Source: Nemertoderma westbladi | Taxonomy: Eukaryota > Xenacoelomorpha > Nemertodermatida > Nemertodermatidae | Assembly: GCA_032718475.1 (NCBI GenBank) | Contig: JAUCBJ010001070.1 | Coordinates: forward strand, 1 to 26,669 | Direction: 5' to 3' | DNA length: 26,669 nt | Part shown: in pieces, positions 1-11,282 of the stretch | Layout: every line of letters begins with the position of its first letter | Position numbering within the stretch: position 1 is the stretch's first letter | Notes under the pieces: model-generated | The model's database searches: none | Seen by the model: only the letters and a program-made list of their open reading frames with translations | What the model was told of the DNA's origin: nothing | Position numbers and translations under genes: made by a program

Positions 1-446
1 CCCGACCAGTTTGGTTTATGTACGCGTCAGCCGCACCGTGTGATGAAAAAGGAGTTTGTTGTTCCGATGTTCTTAATAGTATAAAATATGTATAATATAG
101 GTGATAGCATATAGCACAGTTCAGCAGTTGACCGGTAATTGAATAAGGTATATGGTTGGTGACGGCGGTGACGGTCTTAAAATGTCACCGTACTGCCATG
201 ACTGAGTGACTGAGATAACTACTGAATGATAAACACCAACCGGTAATATACTGCTCTAGGTTGGCCGTATTACTCAGCTGATGCCCTGCTGTCCCCCCAT
301 TGGCTAGTAACCTACTTCTTGCCTTTACCTTTGCGGGAGTGTTTCCCCCCCCCCCCCCCCCCCCGCTGCTGTTACTCTCTCTCCTTGAGGTAGCTTGACC
401 TCTAACCTCTATTGTGTGAGGCCCTTTGGGGTTTGTCGTCCCCGTT
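1..446. other. Gene-free left edge
   Basis: No convincing coding frame. It contains a 20-base C run (345-364) and a short stem formed by GGTGAC and GTCACC near 167-190. It may include 5' flank or untranslated leader of the retroelement to its right, but nothing in the sequence marks the element's 5' end. Confidence 0.5.
345..364. repeat. Poly-C tract (20 C)
   Basis: Uninterrupted run of 20 cytosines. It is one of four long C/G homopolymers in the window (others at 5939-5954, 11471-11483 and 24468-24485). Its exact length is liable to sequencing error. Confidence 0.95.
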
Positions 447-497
447 TATTGGGGGTGATACGAGGTTGATTGGCAATCAACCTCGTACTCCCCAATA
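447..497 (+). other. Strong hairpin upstream of the retroelement reverse transcriptase
   Basis: A perfect 13-bp stem (459-471 with 475-487) closes a 3-base loop. Outside it, after a small 4x2 internal loop, an 8-bp stem pairs TATTGGGG (447-454) with CCCCAATA (490-497). A second 7-bp hairpin follows (535-541 with 552-558). The word TACGAGGTTG of the inner 5' arm recurs at 560-569, so the 3' arm has two possible partners. Position suggests a structured leader or 5' coding region of the retroelement; function is unknown. Confidence 0.7.
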
Positions 498-540
498 TTG
501 CTTAAAGGCCCTGCTTGTCCAACTTTATGGGGTGGTTAGC

Positions 541-3163
541 GGAATTGAATTCGCTAACATACGAGGTTGGGTGCAACTTCTGTTGGTGGGGTATAGGTGC
601 GTTCCTGCACCAAAGCGCTCTGGTCGGAAGCACACGAGGTCATTGGCCTCCCAAGTAAATCAGAAGGTCTGTGAATTCCGAGAACTCCAACTGGATCATG
701 GTCCACCTGAGAATGAGTGAGTACAGTGAATGCGTCCCCGTTCGCGGACAGTCAATGATGAAGAACCTCTAGCAGCAGAGGTGGCACAGAAAATCGAGGA
801 TGGAGACATCAAAGGAGCAGTTCGCCTTGCCTCATCAACAACAACTATCGCACTGGATACACCAGAGAACCTTGCGACTCTTCGACTGAAGCATCCACCA
901 CGTCCTGCTGATTACCGCACTCCACCGCCTCCTTTACAATTACCCCGGCCCACTTGTTCAGATGCCACTATCAGGGACCTGCTGCGCACTTTCCCTCCGG
1001 GAAGTGCAGGTGGGCCGGACGGTCTCAGACCCAAAATCTGGAAGGACCTCGTGGCCCTACTAATGGGGAAACTGGTAGGAGACTTCTCAACAAGCTCAGC
1101 CGTTTTATGGAGATTGTGTTAGCTGGGGAGATCCCACCACTAATTCGACCAATTTTCTATAGTGCTAATCTTTTCTCCTTCACCAAAGAAGACAATGGGA
1201 TTCGACCTATAGTTGCTGGCCTTGCCATCCGCCGCCTTGCAGCCAAGTGTAACGGACTACGTGTGAGACAGCAGCGGTTGAACTCACATGGAGACGTCCA
1301 GGTTGGAATTGGTGCAATGAATGGGGCAGAAGTTGCAGCACACGCAACCCGCACCATGACTGCCACATCCAACTTACCAGGTTCAGTGCTACTCAAGGTA
1401 GACTTCAGTAATGCCTTTAATGCTGTCCGTAGGGATTCGATGCTAGAGATTGTCTACGAACGACTACCTGAGATCTATGACTACACGCTTGCCGCCTACG
1501 GGGAGCCAAGCTACCTCATCCATGGGAAACGTATCCTTCTTTCAGAGGAAGGATTTCAGCAATGGGATCCTGAAGGCCCGCCCCTATTTGGCGACAGTAC
1601 CATTGAGATGGCACAATCCCTTAGCTCCATATTTAATGTGTGGTATCTTGACGATGCCAACCTGGCTGACCAGTACCAGGTGGTACTACAGGACCTCCGA
1701 CGGATCATCAAGGATGGACACAAACTGGGGCTGTCCATTAACCCTAAGAAGAGTGAGCTCTTCTTTATTGGGGGAGAGAATGCCAGTAGCCGCAGCACAA
1801 TCACAGCTGAGTTTGATGCATTATGTCCTGGTATCAAGGTCCCACCCCTTGATGAACTTACAATACTAGGGGCGCCCCTCAGCCAAAACTCACTTGAGAA
1901 GTGCCTGCGTAATAAGATTGGGGACCTTAATACACTTTCTGCCCGTTTGCCTCTACTTGATTCACACCATGCTTTTTACCTGTTAAAGAACTGTCTCGCA
2001 ATGCCCCGGCTGATATTCTTTCTCCGGACTGCTCCATGCTTCACCCACCCCGATCTTCTGGGGGAGTATGACCAGACACTCAGGGATGCACTACAGACAG
2101 TAACGAACTGCTGCATTAACGACCAGTCATGGGACCAAGCTTGCCTACCAGCACAGTTGGGGGCCTGGGACTGAGTTCCGCATGTAAGCTCGCACCATCC
2201 GCCTTTTTGGCTTCAGTGGCTGCATGTGCTCCTCTTTCAGACCGCCTATTTATTACAACTCAAGTGACTCCCAACTCTGACAAACTTGTTGATCTTGCCA
2301 CCAGATATCGCGTAGCCCAGCTACCAGCCAATACATCACCATCAACCGCCACAAGACCGCACTCATTGATAACAGAGGTGCATGAGGCTAGCTTGGAAGC
2401 CCTCCATGAAGAGGCATCACCCTCAGACCGAGCCAGGCTCAACAGTGTCTCCAACCCAATCTCCAGCTTCTGGATGGATGCCATACCTTCATAGGCCTTG
2501 GGGCTGAAGCTTAGTGATACACAGTTCCGGATTGCCATTGCCATCCAACTTGGCTGTCGTGTAACCGACCCTCACCCCTGCACCCGTTGTGGGTCTCCCG
2601 TTGCAGCTAATGGGCTCCATGGCCTTTCCTGCCAACGGAGCGCTGTACGTTTTCCCAGGCACACCATGATTAATGAAATTGTAAAGCGTGCTCTCACTAC
2701 CTGCGACATCCCCACCATGTTGGAGCCCCCGGGTCTGTGCCGCATTGATGGCAAAAGAGTCGATGGAGTCACCCTAGTGCCGTGGTCCAGAGGAAGAACA
2801 CTAACATGGGACGCAACTGTGGTGGACCCCCTGGCAGCCAGCCATATATCTCGTACACTCTCTTCTGGTGGAGGAAGCGCAGCCGAGGAAGCGGAGGTCT
2901 GGAAGAACAAGAAGTATGGTGAACTGATGGACAGAGGCTACCTGTTCCGTCCAGTAGCCTTTGAAACGATGGGCCGGGCAGGACCTGAAACAGAAGAGTT
3001 CCTGGCAGAGATAGGGTCGAGGCTAAGAGACTCAACCAAAAAGCCTCGCTCCCACTTGTTCCTCCTGCAGAGGTTGCTGGTCGCAATCCAGATGGGTAAT
3101 GCGGCATCCATCCTTGGTACCATCAGTGAGGCGGGGGATGGACTGATGGACCTTCTAGGATGA
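541..3163 (+). pseudogene. Non-LTR retrotransposon reverse transcriptase with zinc knuckle and putative restriction-like endonuclease, broken
   Basis: The polyprotein of such an element would copy its RNA into DNA at a nicked target. Visible in order: an N-terminal region rich in basic residues (about 570-720); the RT entry motif GGPDGLRP (about 1010-1035); motif A with VDFSNAF (catalytic Asp at 1401-1403); the FQQ-DPEGPPLF motif, where the usual Gly after QQ is Trp (about 1555-1590); motif C YLDD (1644-1655); a C-X2-C-X9-H-X3-C knuckle (2579-2632) followed by RFPRH; and a C-terminal block with RVDG then WDATVVD, compatible with a PD-(D/E)XK-like nuclease. The reading frame is damaged: stops at 718-720 and 727-729 if the N-terminus belongs, a frame change at about 1084-1088, another in the G run 2159-2163, and a stop at 2492-2494. 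The family is recognised from similar arthropod and cnidarian elements; the clade is not assigned. The 5' limit is uncertain. Confidence 0.85.
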
Positions 3164-3910
3164 TTTGCATCTTATGTTTGTGATTTCTGTTAACTCTAAA
3201 TGTTATCTTATTTACAGTTAGCTATAACATTTCTAGAACATAGTTACTATACTATGTGAAAGATTGACTTTTTACTTAAAATTTTCCACGTTTATGATAA
3301 AAGTCTCTAATTTCATTGATGATGTTCTTTACATCGAATGTATTTTATAATATTAAAGGGAGTCGTCTTCATTTTTATATAATATTTGTTAACGAAATTA
3401 ATCAATAATAGATTGAACAACGCAATGCTACAAGTTTTAAGAAATAATATCACGATTTGACTGTGAATGGAAGTGTTTTAATGTCGTACTCCAAATACTT
3501 CTTACAGTTCGGCAATATCATCTACGAGTTAAATATAAAAAAAATTTAATTCGTAACTCCATGTTGTACGTTATTACCAAAAATTGTTTACTGTAAGAAA
3601 AAATTATAATTTTAAGTTCACTCAACCCATCGATATCAATGTCATCCACTCATCTACAGCTTTGGATACCCTTCGAAATGGATTCTACGTAAAATTTTAC
3701 ATATATAGTGAAAAAATGGTGCTTTCCTCACCTTTGTCGTGATTTTTTCCCTAAGCCACCTGTACCTACACAGTCCTACCCGCACTCACCGGTACTCAAT
3801 ATACAGTGAATGTATACTTATCCTGCTTCCACATGATAGAGTTGGGTACTGTACATACTTTCTCAATAGTGCAGTCTCAATACTGTGCATAAAAGATATT
3901 TCTTTACCGT
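3164..3910. other. AT-rich stretch without recognisable gene
   Basis: It follows the stop of the broken retroelement and may include its 3' untranslated region. No poly-A tail, simple-repeat tail or target duplication could be identified for that element. The short open frame near 3739-3936 has no recognisable similarity. Confidence 0.5.
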
Positions 3911-3912
3911 TA

Positions 3913-3954
3913 CAGTCCCTATCTCATTCTGAATAATATTTCTCAAACTGGGTA
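3913..3954 (+). repeat. Left terminal inverted repeat of the Tc1/mariner-like element
   Basis: 42 positions, 38 identical to the reverse complement of 5563-5604. The outer 18 and the inner 15 (TTCTCAAACTGGGTA) are perfect; the 9 bases between them vary. Confidence 0.85.
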
Positions 3955-4504
3955 TCATTTCTCAAACCTTTTACTAATGATAGTCAACGGAGAATTTCAA
4001 AAGGTAAGACTGGGGTAAGAGTTGAGAAATCAGAAAGATGCAGCCAGCTCAATCTAACTCAAACTAGAGTCTGGCGCCATGGTTTGAGTTAGGTTGACTT
4101 CCAAATGTGCCATACTCAGCATTACTCTTCCTGTACGGGATGGATAATTACTCTGGTTGAGTGAGGCACCACCACATGGGGAAGGGGCCTCTGTCTGTTG
4201 CTTGGGCTCTTGAGTTAATGGGTTGAATTACATAAGCTGGGCAGGCCGGCTTGCCTGTGTCTCATAAAAGACATGTCAATCACGCAGTTCCTTTGTGGGC
4301 TCTACTAAATGTATGTTGTTAACTAAACCACACTGGCTCGGTCTGTTTGTAGAGAAGTTTTAATTCTGGGAATATTGTTGTGGGAAATTGGTGCTCTGTT
4401 GTCTGTCTGTTTGATGTAAATTGGTGCCTTACAAGACATATCAGTTTAAAAATCTAATGGTTAAATAAGAATTATTAGTGCATATGGGACCTCGGATTCC
4501 CCGT

Positions 4505-4779
4505 ACTTAGTTCCAATTTAAGCCTCATGCGAATTTAGTTCCAATGGAAACGAATTTAGTTCCAATTTAGGCGAACTTAGTTCCAATAACTGGAGAAAAA
4601 CGAAAACGAATTTAGTTCCAATGGATGCGAATTTAGTTCCAATGGATGTGAATTTAGCTCCAATGGATGCGAATTTAGTTCCAATCCCAGAATATCAAAA
4701 CGAACTTAGTTCCAATGCATGCGAATTTAGTTCCAATGGATGCGAATTTAGTTCCAATGGAAGCGAATTTAGTTCCAAA
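4505..4779 (+). repeat. Minisatellite built on GAATTTAGTTCCAATGGATGC
   Basis: Twelve copies of the core TTAGTTCCAAT (one with GCTCC, last one ending AAAG). Adjacent complete units are spaced 21 bp, while outer copies are separated by unrelated bases. Because 21 is a multiple of 3 the array reads as a short open frame, which I do not regard as a gene. It lies inside the Tc1/mariner-like element. Confidence 0.9.
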
Positions 4780-4858
4780 GGGGCGAGCCACGTAGTTGGC
4801 GAAGAATCTGTTTAATGACACTATTAAGAGGCTGGTTAAACAATAATTGTAAATAACT

Positions 4859-4974
4859 AACCCAAAACGCCCAACCTCCTAACGAAAACAATCTTATCCC
4901 AAACAACGCCCAAGCTCATAACCCAAACTACGCCCAACCTCCTAACCCAAACAACGCCCATCCACCTAAACCGA
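4859..4974 (+). repeat. Imperfect C-rich tandem repeat
   Basis: About four diverged copies of a 24-25-base unit resembling AACCCAAACAACGCCCAACC. It makes the minus strand read as a short pseudo-open frame. No function is evident. Confidence 0.6.
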
Positions 4975-5562
4975 GGTTTCCTCTGGCCCCTTTGCCCGGT
5001 ATACCCACCCCACACCCGGATGTATTGCGAATAATTGTGTTGACGATGTAATAGAGAATTAAACATTAGTAAAACATTAGTAAAACATTAAAGTTAAACA
5101 TTAGAAACATTAGCGAAATATACGCGACATTAAATTAAATTTATAAAATTGGTTGGTTATATTATATGGTTTATTTTAATTTAAAATAACGTTAATATGT
5201 TATGAGTCATACATACTTAATAAATGTAATAAAAAATTAATAAATCTTCAGTTTAACAATTTAGCATATAATTTTTTTATTCTGAAATTTAAAAATAAAT
5301 TGAGTCACTGAGTCTGCAACTTAATTCTCACTATCTACTGGAGTTAATTACACACAAACAAATCAAGTTTAGGGAATGTTATAACAGCAGGAGACCATCA
5401 AACCCGTAGGCAGAGTATAACAGAAGCGAGTGGGCCATTAAACACAGACAGCTTATGTTGTATGAATGCTACACAGTGCACAGTGGGTGGTTATGCGAGT
5501 TTGAGTTGGGTTTGAGTAAACCAGACAGGTTTGAGTTAGTAAGAGTGAGGTAAGAGAAAAGG

Positions 5563-5604
5563 TACCCAGTTTGAGAAACAGTATCTAGAATGAGATAGGG
5601 ACTG
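5563..5604 (-). repeat. Right terminal inverted repeat of the Tc1/mariner-like element
   Basis: Reverse complement of 3913-3954 at 38 of 42 positions, followed at once by the TA duplication at 5605-5606. Confidence 0.85.
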
Positions 5605-5606
5605 TA

Positions 5607-6143
5607 GTTCTGTAATAAGAAATGTTACTTTCTTTCCCTACCGTATATGTCCTAGAGTGGTAGGTAGAGCAGGTAGATAAAATTATGGAAACTAAAAATC
5701 CATCTAAAATCATTGTAAAACAATAACAATCGAATAATCTGTTTTTAATTTTCCAATACAGAAATGCCAAAACCATGGCATAAAAAAATTTATAAATTCC
5801 ACCACAATCCATCTATCCAAAACCACCTGTAACTCGAAAAGTAAGATAAGATAAGTATAAACCATTTTCAGATTTAAATGCGTGATCATATTGGAGTCTA
5901 GAAATGGCAAAAAAAATATATTTTTTGTACCTTGGTAGCCCCCCCCCCCCCCCCTCCCTCTCCCAAATCTATTTATAAGTAATATTTGTTACATTTAAAT
6001 TATAAAAAAAATTATAAATATACGTATTTTTAGTTAGCTTTTATTCTTCACTTATCTGTTTGGACATTTTTTACAGAATATGTGGCTTCAGAAATGAAAT
6101 GTTACCTTTATTGGTACTATTTTACCTTATGTGTCATATTTGA
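5607..6143. other. AT-rich stretch with a poly-C tract
   Basis: No coding frame with recognisable content. It contains a 16-base C run at 5939-5954 followed by a short C/T-rich stretch. Confidence 0.5.
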
Positions 6144-6325
6144 CACATCTGGCCTTTCTAGTAACTTTTTAAAATTTTCATAGTAGAGATAGCTGTAAAA
6201 AAAATTTACTCCATGAGCTTGAAGAACTTTCTAAAGTAGTAAGACTTCGGAAAATGTGTGCCTTTGGGAGGCATGGCCAAAGTCGGATTTGTATCAAAAA
6301 GACACACTGGCCTTTCTAGTGTTAA

Positions 6326-6541
6326 CACTAGAGGCAAAAGTCGATATTCCGATTGGGAAGCGCATACACTATAGCGAAACACTAGAGGCAAAAGTCGATA
6401 TTCCGATTGGGAAGCGCATACACTATAGCGAAACACTAGAGGCAAAAGTCGATATTCCGATTGGGAAGCGCATACACTATAGCGAAACACTAGAGGCAAA
6501 AGTCGATATTCCGATTGGGAAGCGCATACACTATAGCGAAA
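6326..6541. repeat. Four identical copies of a 54-bp tandem repeat
   Basis: Units start at 6326, 6380, 6434 and 6488 and show no differences. Since 54 is divisible by 3, both strands stay open (18-residue protein repeats containing KVDIPIGKRIHYSE on plus and SVCASQSEYRLLPLV on minus), so these frames are likely artefacts of the period. The first unit completes a perfect 16-bp palindrome, CTAGTGTTAACACTAG (6316-6331). The sequence CTGGCCTTTCTAGT just before the array also occurs about 160 bp upstream. Confidence 0.95.
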
Positions 6542-7071
6542 TGTGAGCACTCATTACCCGAACTCATGTCTATCATCAATTACCAGTACAATCATAAACA
6601 TCATTTCTCGCGGTTGAGTCGTATGGCCCCTCTAAATGTGCACAAATGTCAGGCGAACTAATATAGGATTCACGGCTCGTCAGGAGAGGATGAGAGAGTT
6701 CTTGGGTTACTAACTCATTAAATGTATGTGTATTCCATCAATTCGTTTTAATTATGCATCATTTATTCCTGTCGTTGATTTAGCCGTATTTTTTTTTTAT
6801 TCATTAAATGATGCTATGGTATGGTGCGTTTTACTTGTCGTGTCGCCAGAGAGCGAATTAAATGAAATTATTATTATTTGCTCTGCTTTTTTTGAAATTG
6901 AAAATTTTTATAAAAACGATCAAATTTTAAAAACACCGCAGGTTTGCAATTGGAATCTAGTCTGTATTTATAACTGTCTTTAATAGGGTGGTAGTGCAGG
7001 AGTTTTATCGCCCCGATTAGAAAAGATGTTACTTATTGTTACTATTAAAGTAATGGAACACTGCGACACCC
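6542..7071. other. Stretch with no recognisable feature
   Basis: Mixed-composition DNA without a convincing gene; the open frame at 6726-6983 shows no family resemblance. Confidence 0.5.
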
Positions 7072-7648
7072 TTAAGGGGGGGGGTACACCATTTTGGTCC
7101 AAAATATGTCGAAATTTTTTGTATGGTCTATTATAATGCACCATTGAATGGTGTTTCCATGTAAATTTCCATTTAGGGAATCCTTTTGAAATTACTATTA
7201 CTATGTATAATGAAAGGTCGATTATCTCCAAATTTTTTTTTCATGAAATTGTCAACTTCAAAACCCTACTACTTCTACAATTTTTGAGTAATTAGTCTGA
7301 AACTTCCTGTGGGTGTCTAGATAGCCACCCTGCATAAAAGTATCAGGCAACTTTTCGAAATTTTTTGTTAATAAAATTTAATACTATTTATAAAAAACCT
7401 AAAAATTAGCATAAATTTGCAGCGCCACCTAGCGGTGCAGAATTATTTTCACAAAATTTCGCCTGATAGTTATGTTGCCCCATCTTTGATCTATCATATA
7501 AAAAAACTTTCATGTGATTAGGTTCAAAACTGTAAAAGCCTTAGGGTTTTAAGCACAACCAAGTTTTTTTTATTGTTAACTAGTATTAACTAATATTAAA
7601 TAGCGGAAAATTTTTTTTTTCAGACCTGTCATGTAGAATAGCATCATA

Positions 7649-10600
7649 CCCTGCAAACCATAGCAACATTAAAATAATGTTTATTAACATCTTTATTCAA
7701 ATAATAAAATATTAAAATTCAAATGTTAAACTAATGCCAGTTTTAATATTTTTTTGGCAAAGCGCTCGGACCCTGTGCAATAAAAGTGCACTTTCGGCAG
7801 TATTCGGTAACCAATGTTAATCAGTGTTATTTTAACATTGGAATTCTAATAGTTTGTAAATTTCCCACCCTTAACATTCTAATGTTATTCTAACATTAAG
7901 CTAATATTGGAATTATTTCATAGTATTCTCATAGCATTCCTGATTTAGTTTCTCACTATTTTCTCATTATTATTCTAACATTAGTACATCAATACTAAAA
8001 CATTATGATTTTAATGTTATTAAATGCATGGTATCTTGTAAATAAGCCTACATAGAGTTCCCATATAAACACGGTTATTTCTATAAATGCAATAACTTAA
8101 TACACCTGAACAAAATTGGTGCGGTTTGTTTTATAATATTACAGAATAAAAATGGGTAAAAACGCTATTTATTAATATTATAATCATAATATGAATAATA
8201 ATATTAGCATTATGTGTACACCCGTTGAAAATATGGAAATGAAATCCACCAACCCAAGACGCAATGCTTTATCTTATTATCTTATACAGTAGTAAATATC
8301 TAACAACAGTAATTTACAATAACGTCTGGTTAATCCCCAATGTAGTGCTAATCTCGTAGGTATAAAAACACAGAACGTTCCGATACCTAATAGTACAATC
8401 TATTACAATTGTATTATTAATTTATAAGATATTACAAGAAACAAACAATTAAAATTTGATATAAATAAAGGTTGACCTATTTTATGCACATGTAGGCCTA
8501 TACAGTATAAGTTCTTATAAGTCCAATCAAAAGTTAAATTCCAGTCTCTATTTCGTTTTCTATCTTTTCGATTGCGATACACTCCTCACCTCCTCCAACT
8601 TTTCTAGCACTGTAAAGTAATTAAGATTATATTAATTAAGATTACATTATTAGATTACCATAATATTAAGTTGACAGCGACATGGTATTCCGTCATATAA
8701 GTTAATAAAATTATGTTATAGATACTCAAACCTAAACCAACCCACCCACATACATAATATTTAACACACAAATCCTCACCACAATTATTTATCTAATACA
8801 AAACTAATCTTTCATTATATATACACATATATCATAATCTATACATTATAATATAATTATACATAATATATATATATATAGTTCAGTGAGAAAGCTAGAA
8901 GAAATTTAATTGAAATTTAATTTAAATTTGTATCTCATGACTGAGCCTCGTGCTGCACGAAGGCCCCACGGACGTGTTTTGTTAGGTTATTATGTTACGA
9001 GCTTCAAACTATAGCAGTTCTTCCTAGGGTACAGAATAAAGTTATTTACTTTACTTTCTTTACATAAAATGAAACACAATAATATTATGTTCAAATTATC
9101 CTACTGCGTGAATGTGGGGCGAGCCACGAAAGTAAGCGTTCTCTAGATCTGTGGGTCTGTGTTTTTAAATGTGAATAACTCGGCTAAATCTCGATGAAAT
9201 CTAATCCAACTTAGTACACATGTTGTTTGGCAAAAGTTTATCAATTTTCCAAATAGAATTTGCGTGGGGTCTTCAGGATGAGCTAATGAAGGAGACTAGT
9301 ATTATGTTGAATATACTTGCAACTTTAGTACAGAATATCGGACGATATGTCAATTTGATAGCACCGGTGGTGGAATGTCTTATGCTAGTTATTTAACAAT
9401 AACTCGTAAACAACCTGGTTGAGACGGTGTGTCATTTTATCCAATATTGCCAAAGGAAGGTTTTAAGGCATATATTTGGTGACCAGGTTGTATAGGACGA
9501 ACGCAACAAGTTTTGTAGTGGATACAAGTATCCATCTTCTATAAATCGTGTTAAGGCAGGTTAAATACTCAAGTCAAGTTAAAATAGTTAAAAAGCGTGT
9601 ATGGTTCAACTGAAATGGACCTCTGTTTTTTACAACTAGTTTATGCATCACTGATTGATATCTTGGAAATGACGGTTTTCGTTTATCTAATAGAGATTAG
9701 TAACTTTCTTATAGACTTTCGAGCTGCGCGAAGGCCCTACAATGTGTCAATAAATGTCAGAAATAAATAAATCAATGTCATATACCAACTTGCATTAGCG
9801 TCAATGTACTGTATGCATACCGGCGTAGCCTATATGTACTGTAACAATTCCATATCGGTATGTAACAAATATGAAAAATTGCCTAACCTTTAAAACATCT
9901 TAGAATGATTAATTTTCCCGATGGCATGTCTAGCGGTTTTTCCATATTTCTTGGCGTATGTGCTTCCATCCATCGTGCACAGATGGCAAAACTCGCAGCC
10001 GATAGTGATTGTGAGAAGTTGGAGATTTCGTCAATCTACAAAAATTAGAATAAACTCTTCGCTTACTAACATTTTAATGCTAAAATATATAAACAGTTAT
10101 TACATTAGTAAAAATTATTAATTACTGATCTAGAATAAATAATATGAAATCAAAAGAATACGTTTCTAGAACGTATCAAGCAAAGCAAACAGGTCGGCTG
10201 AAGCCGGAAGCGACCAGAAGGCTCCCCTTTCGATAGCTACTACCCGAAGGTATTGTAGTAATCTTCAACAATTCATTATTCTGTTTTACTCAATTTGTTA
10301 AATAATTTATTGTCAATTTCGACTTCCTATATAGGATAAAAGGATAAAGATGCCATTATCATTCTCACCTTACTGTATATTTTGCCAGTGCATTATTCTC
10401 CTTTAGGGCCTTTTCCCATTTGGCTAAATCCTCAGGAGTATCCTACCGGCTGGTCGGGGAACAGGACTTCTGAATGAAGAGTCTCTCCTTGAATCCATTC
10501 CATTATTTTTAAAGTTCCTTGGACACTTTTCAACTCCTCCTTCCTCCTTTATTTCCTCCAAGGAGGGAACAATGTTGTTACGGTCCGGGAAATCCAAAAC

Positions 10601-11282
10601 ATGAACACATTTGGTTCATGTGGATGCAAATTAAATAATTAAAATTATATAGTTGTACACCCTACAGTTATGTAGGCCTAGTTGACACGCACTGGGTAGG
10701 TAGGTGTGTTAAACAATCTGCACTGGCAAGGACTGGACAATAACGATAATGAAAACAATGGACATACACGTGCAAAGTTCTGTACCACAGAGGGCCTAAT
10801 AAAGATAACATTAGGACAACATTATAATAATATTGTTATTCAACGCAGTTGAATTATGACCCGCCAACATTCGAAAAACAACGTTAGAATAACCTTTTCG
10901 CATCATTGTTATAACAATGCTATGATTCATTCCCAATGCAAATTATTTCCAAAGCAAATATTTTGATTTGAATATTTCGATAACATTGGAAATAGATTAT
11001 AATATCAATAGTATGGAATATAGTATTAGAATATCATTCAAAATATGTTGCGATTAAGTGTGTTAAATAAAAAACATTGCTGTTCCAATGTATTCTGAAT
11101 GTCATTTCACTATCTGAATTTTAATATTAGTATTTAAATATTATTTTAGATTATTTCAATATTAAAATGTAAAATTTCGGGTTTTTCTCAAATAATTTGT
11201 CTCATTGCACTATTGCACAACTTTTTAGCAGCATTAAATTTCCAATACAAAATTAATCCTCGGATACTTCTGGTTTGCAGGG
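7649..11282. mobile_element. Nested element with CCCTGCAAACC inverted ends and TA flanks
   Basis: A 12-base word (CCCTGCAAACCA) at 7649-7660 recurs inverted at 11271-11282, and TA flanks both (7647-7648 and 11283-11284). The zones inside each end are dense in AACATT/AATGTT/AACGTT words and local palindromes, a pattern seen in some miniature element families. The central part (about 8.2-10.8 kb) has no transposase. The inverted repeat is short, so the pairing could be chance; the coherent nesting inside the TTAA element supports it. Confidence 0.45.
8220..10790. other. Interior of the nested element: no confirmed gene
   Basis: AT-rich, with GTAGGCCTA-type words and two similar GC-rich motifs in the same orientation (8943-8968 and 9717-9740, both containing CGAAGGCCC). 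A 69-bp minus-strand stretch (10374-10442) has splice-like borders and a fully open frame, described under findings. The open frame 9921-10121 is not recognisable. Confidence 0.4.

Larger units (their letters stand above)
3913..5604. mobile_element. Non-autonomous Tc1/mariner-like DNA transposon (1,692 bp)
   Basis: The ends are inverted repeats beginning CAGT, as in many Tc1/mariner elements, and each is flanked by TA (3911-3912 and 5605-5606), the family's target duplication. The first 18 bases (CAGTCCCTATCTCATTCT) are identical at both ends, and the first 42 positions match at 38. The terminal zones are also rich in TTTGAGTT/AACTCAAA words. No transposase frame is present, so movement would depend on an enzyme from elsewhere. 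Inside are a 21-bp minisatellite (4505-4779) and a C-rich imperfect repeat (4859-4974). Superfamily assignment rests only on TA plus CAGT ends. Confidence 0.75.

Noticed and set aside
3739-3936. Small protein gene
   Set aside because: It runs into the inverted end of the Tc1/mariner-like element and shows no family resemblance.
4621-4815. Secreted or repeat protein from the 21-bp minisatellite
   Set aside because: The frame is open only because of the repeat period, and it lies inside a non-autonomous DNA element.
8943-9740. Element bounded by two similar GC-rich motifs (CTGCACGAAGGCCC and CTGCGCGAAGGCCC)
   Set aside because: The motifs are in the same orientation, only about 20 bases long and without flanking duplications, so they do not define an element.
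9921-10121. Small protein gene or zinc-finger fragment
   Set aside because: The plus-strand peptide has no recognisable features. A minus-strand reading with three cysteines does not fit a known finger spacing.
10576-10811. Solo LTR beginning TGTTACGG and ending GATAACA with an AATAAA inside
   Set aside because: No matching target duplication (AATGT versus TTAGG) and no second copy in the window. The start and end letters alone are weak evidence.
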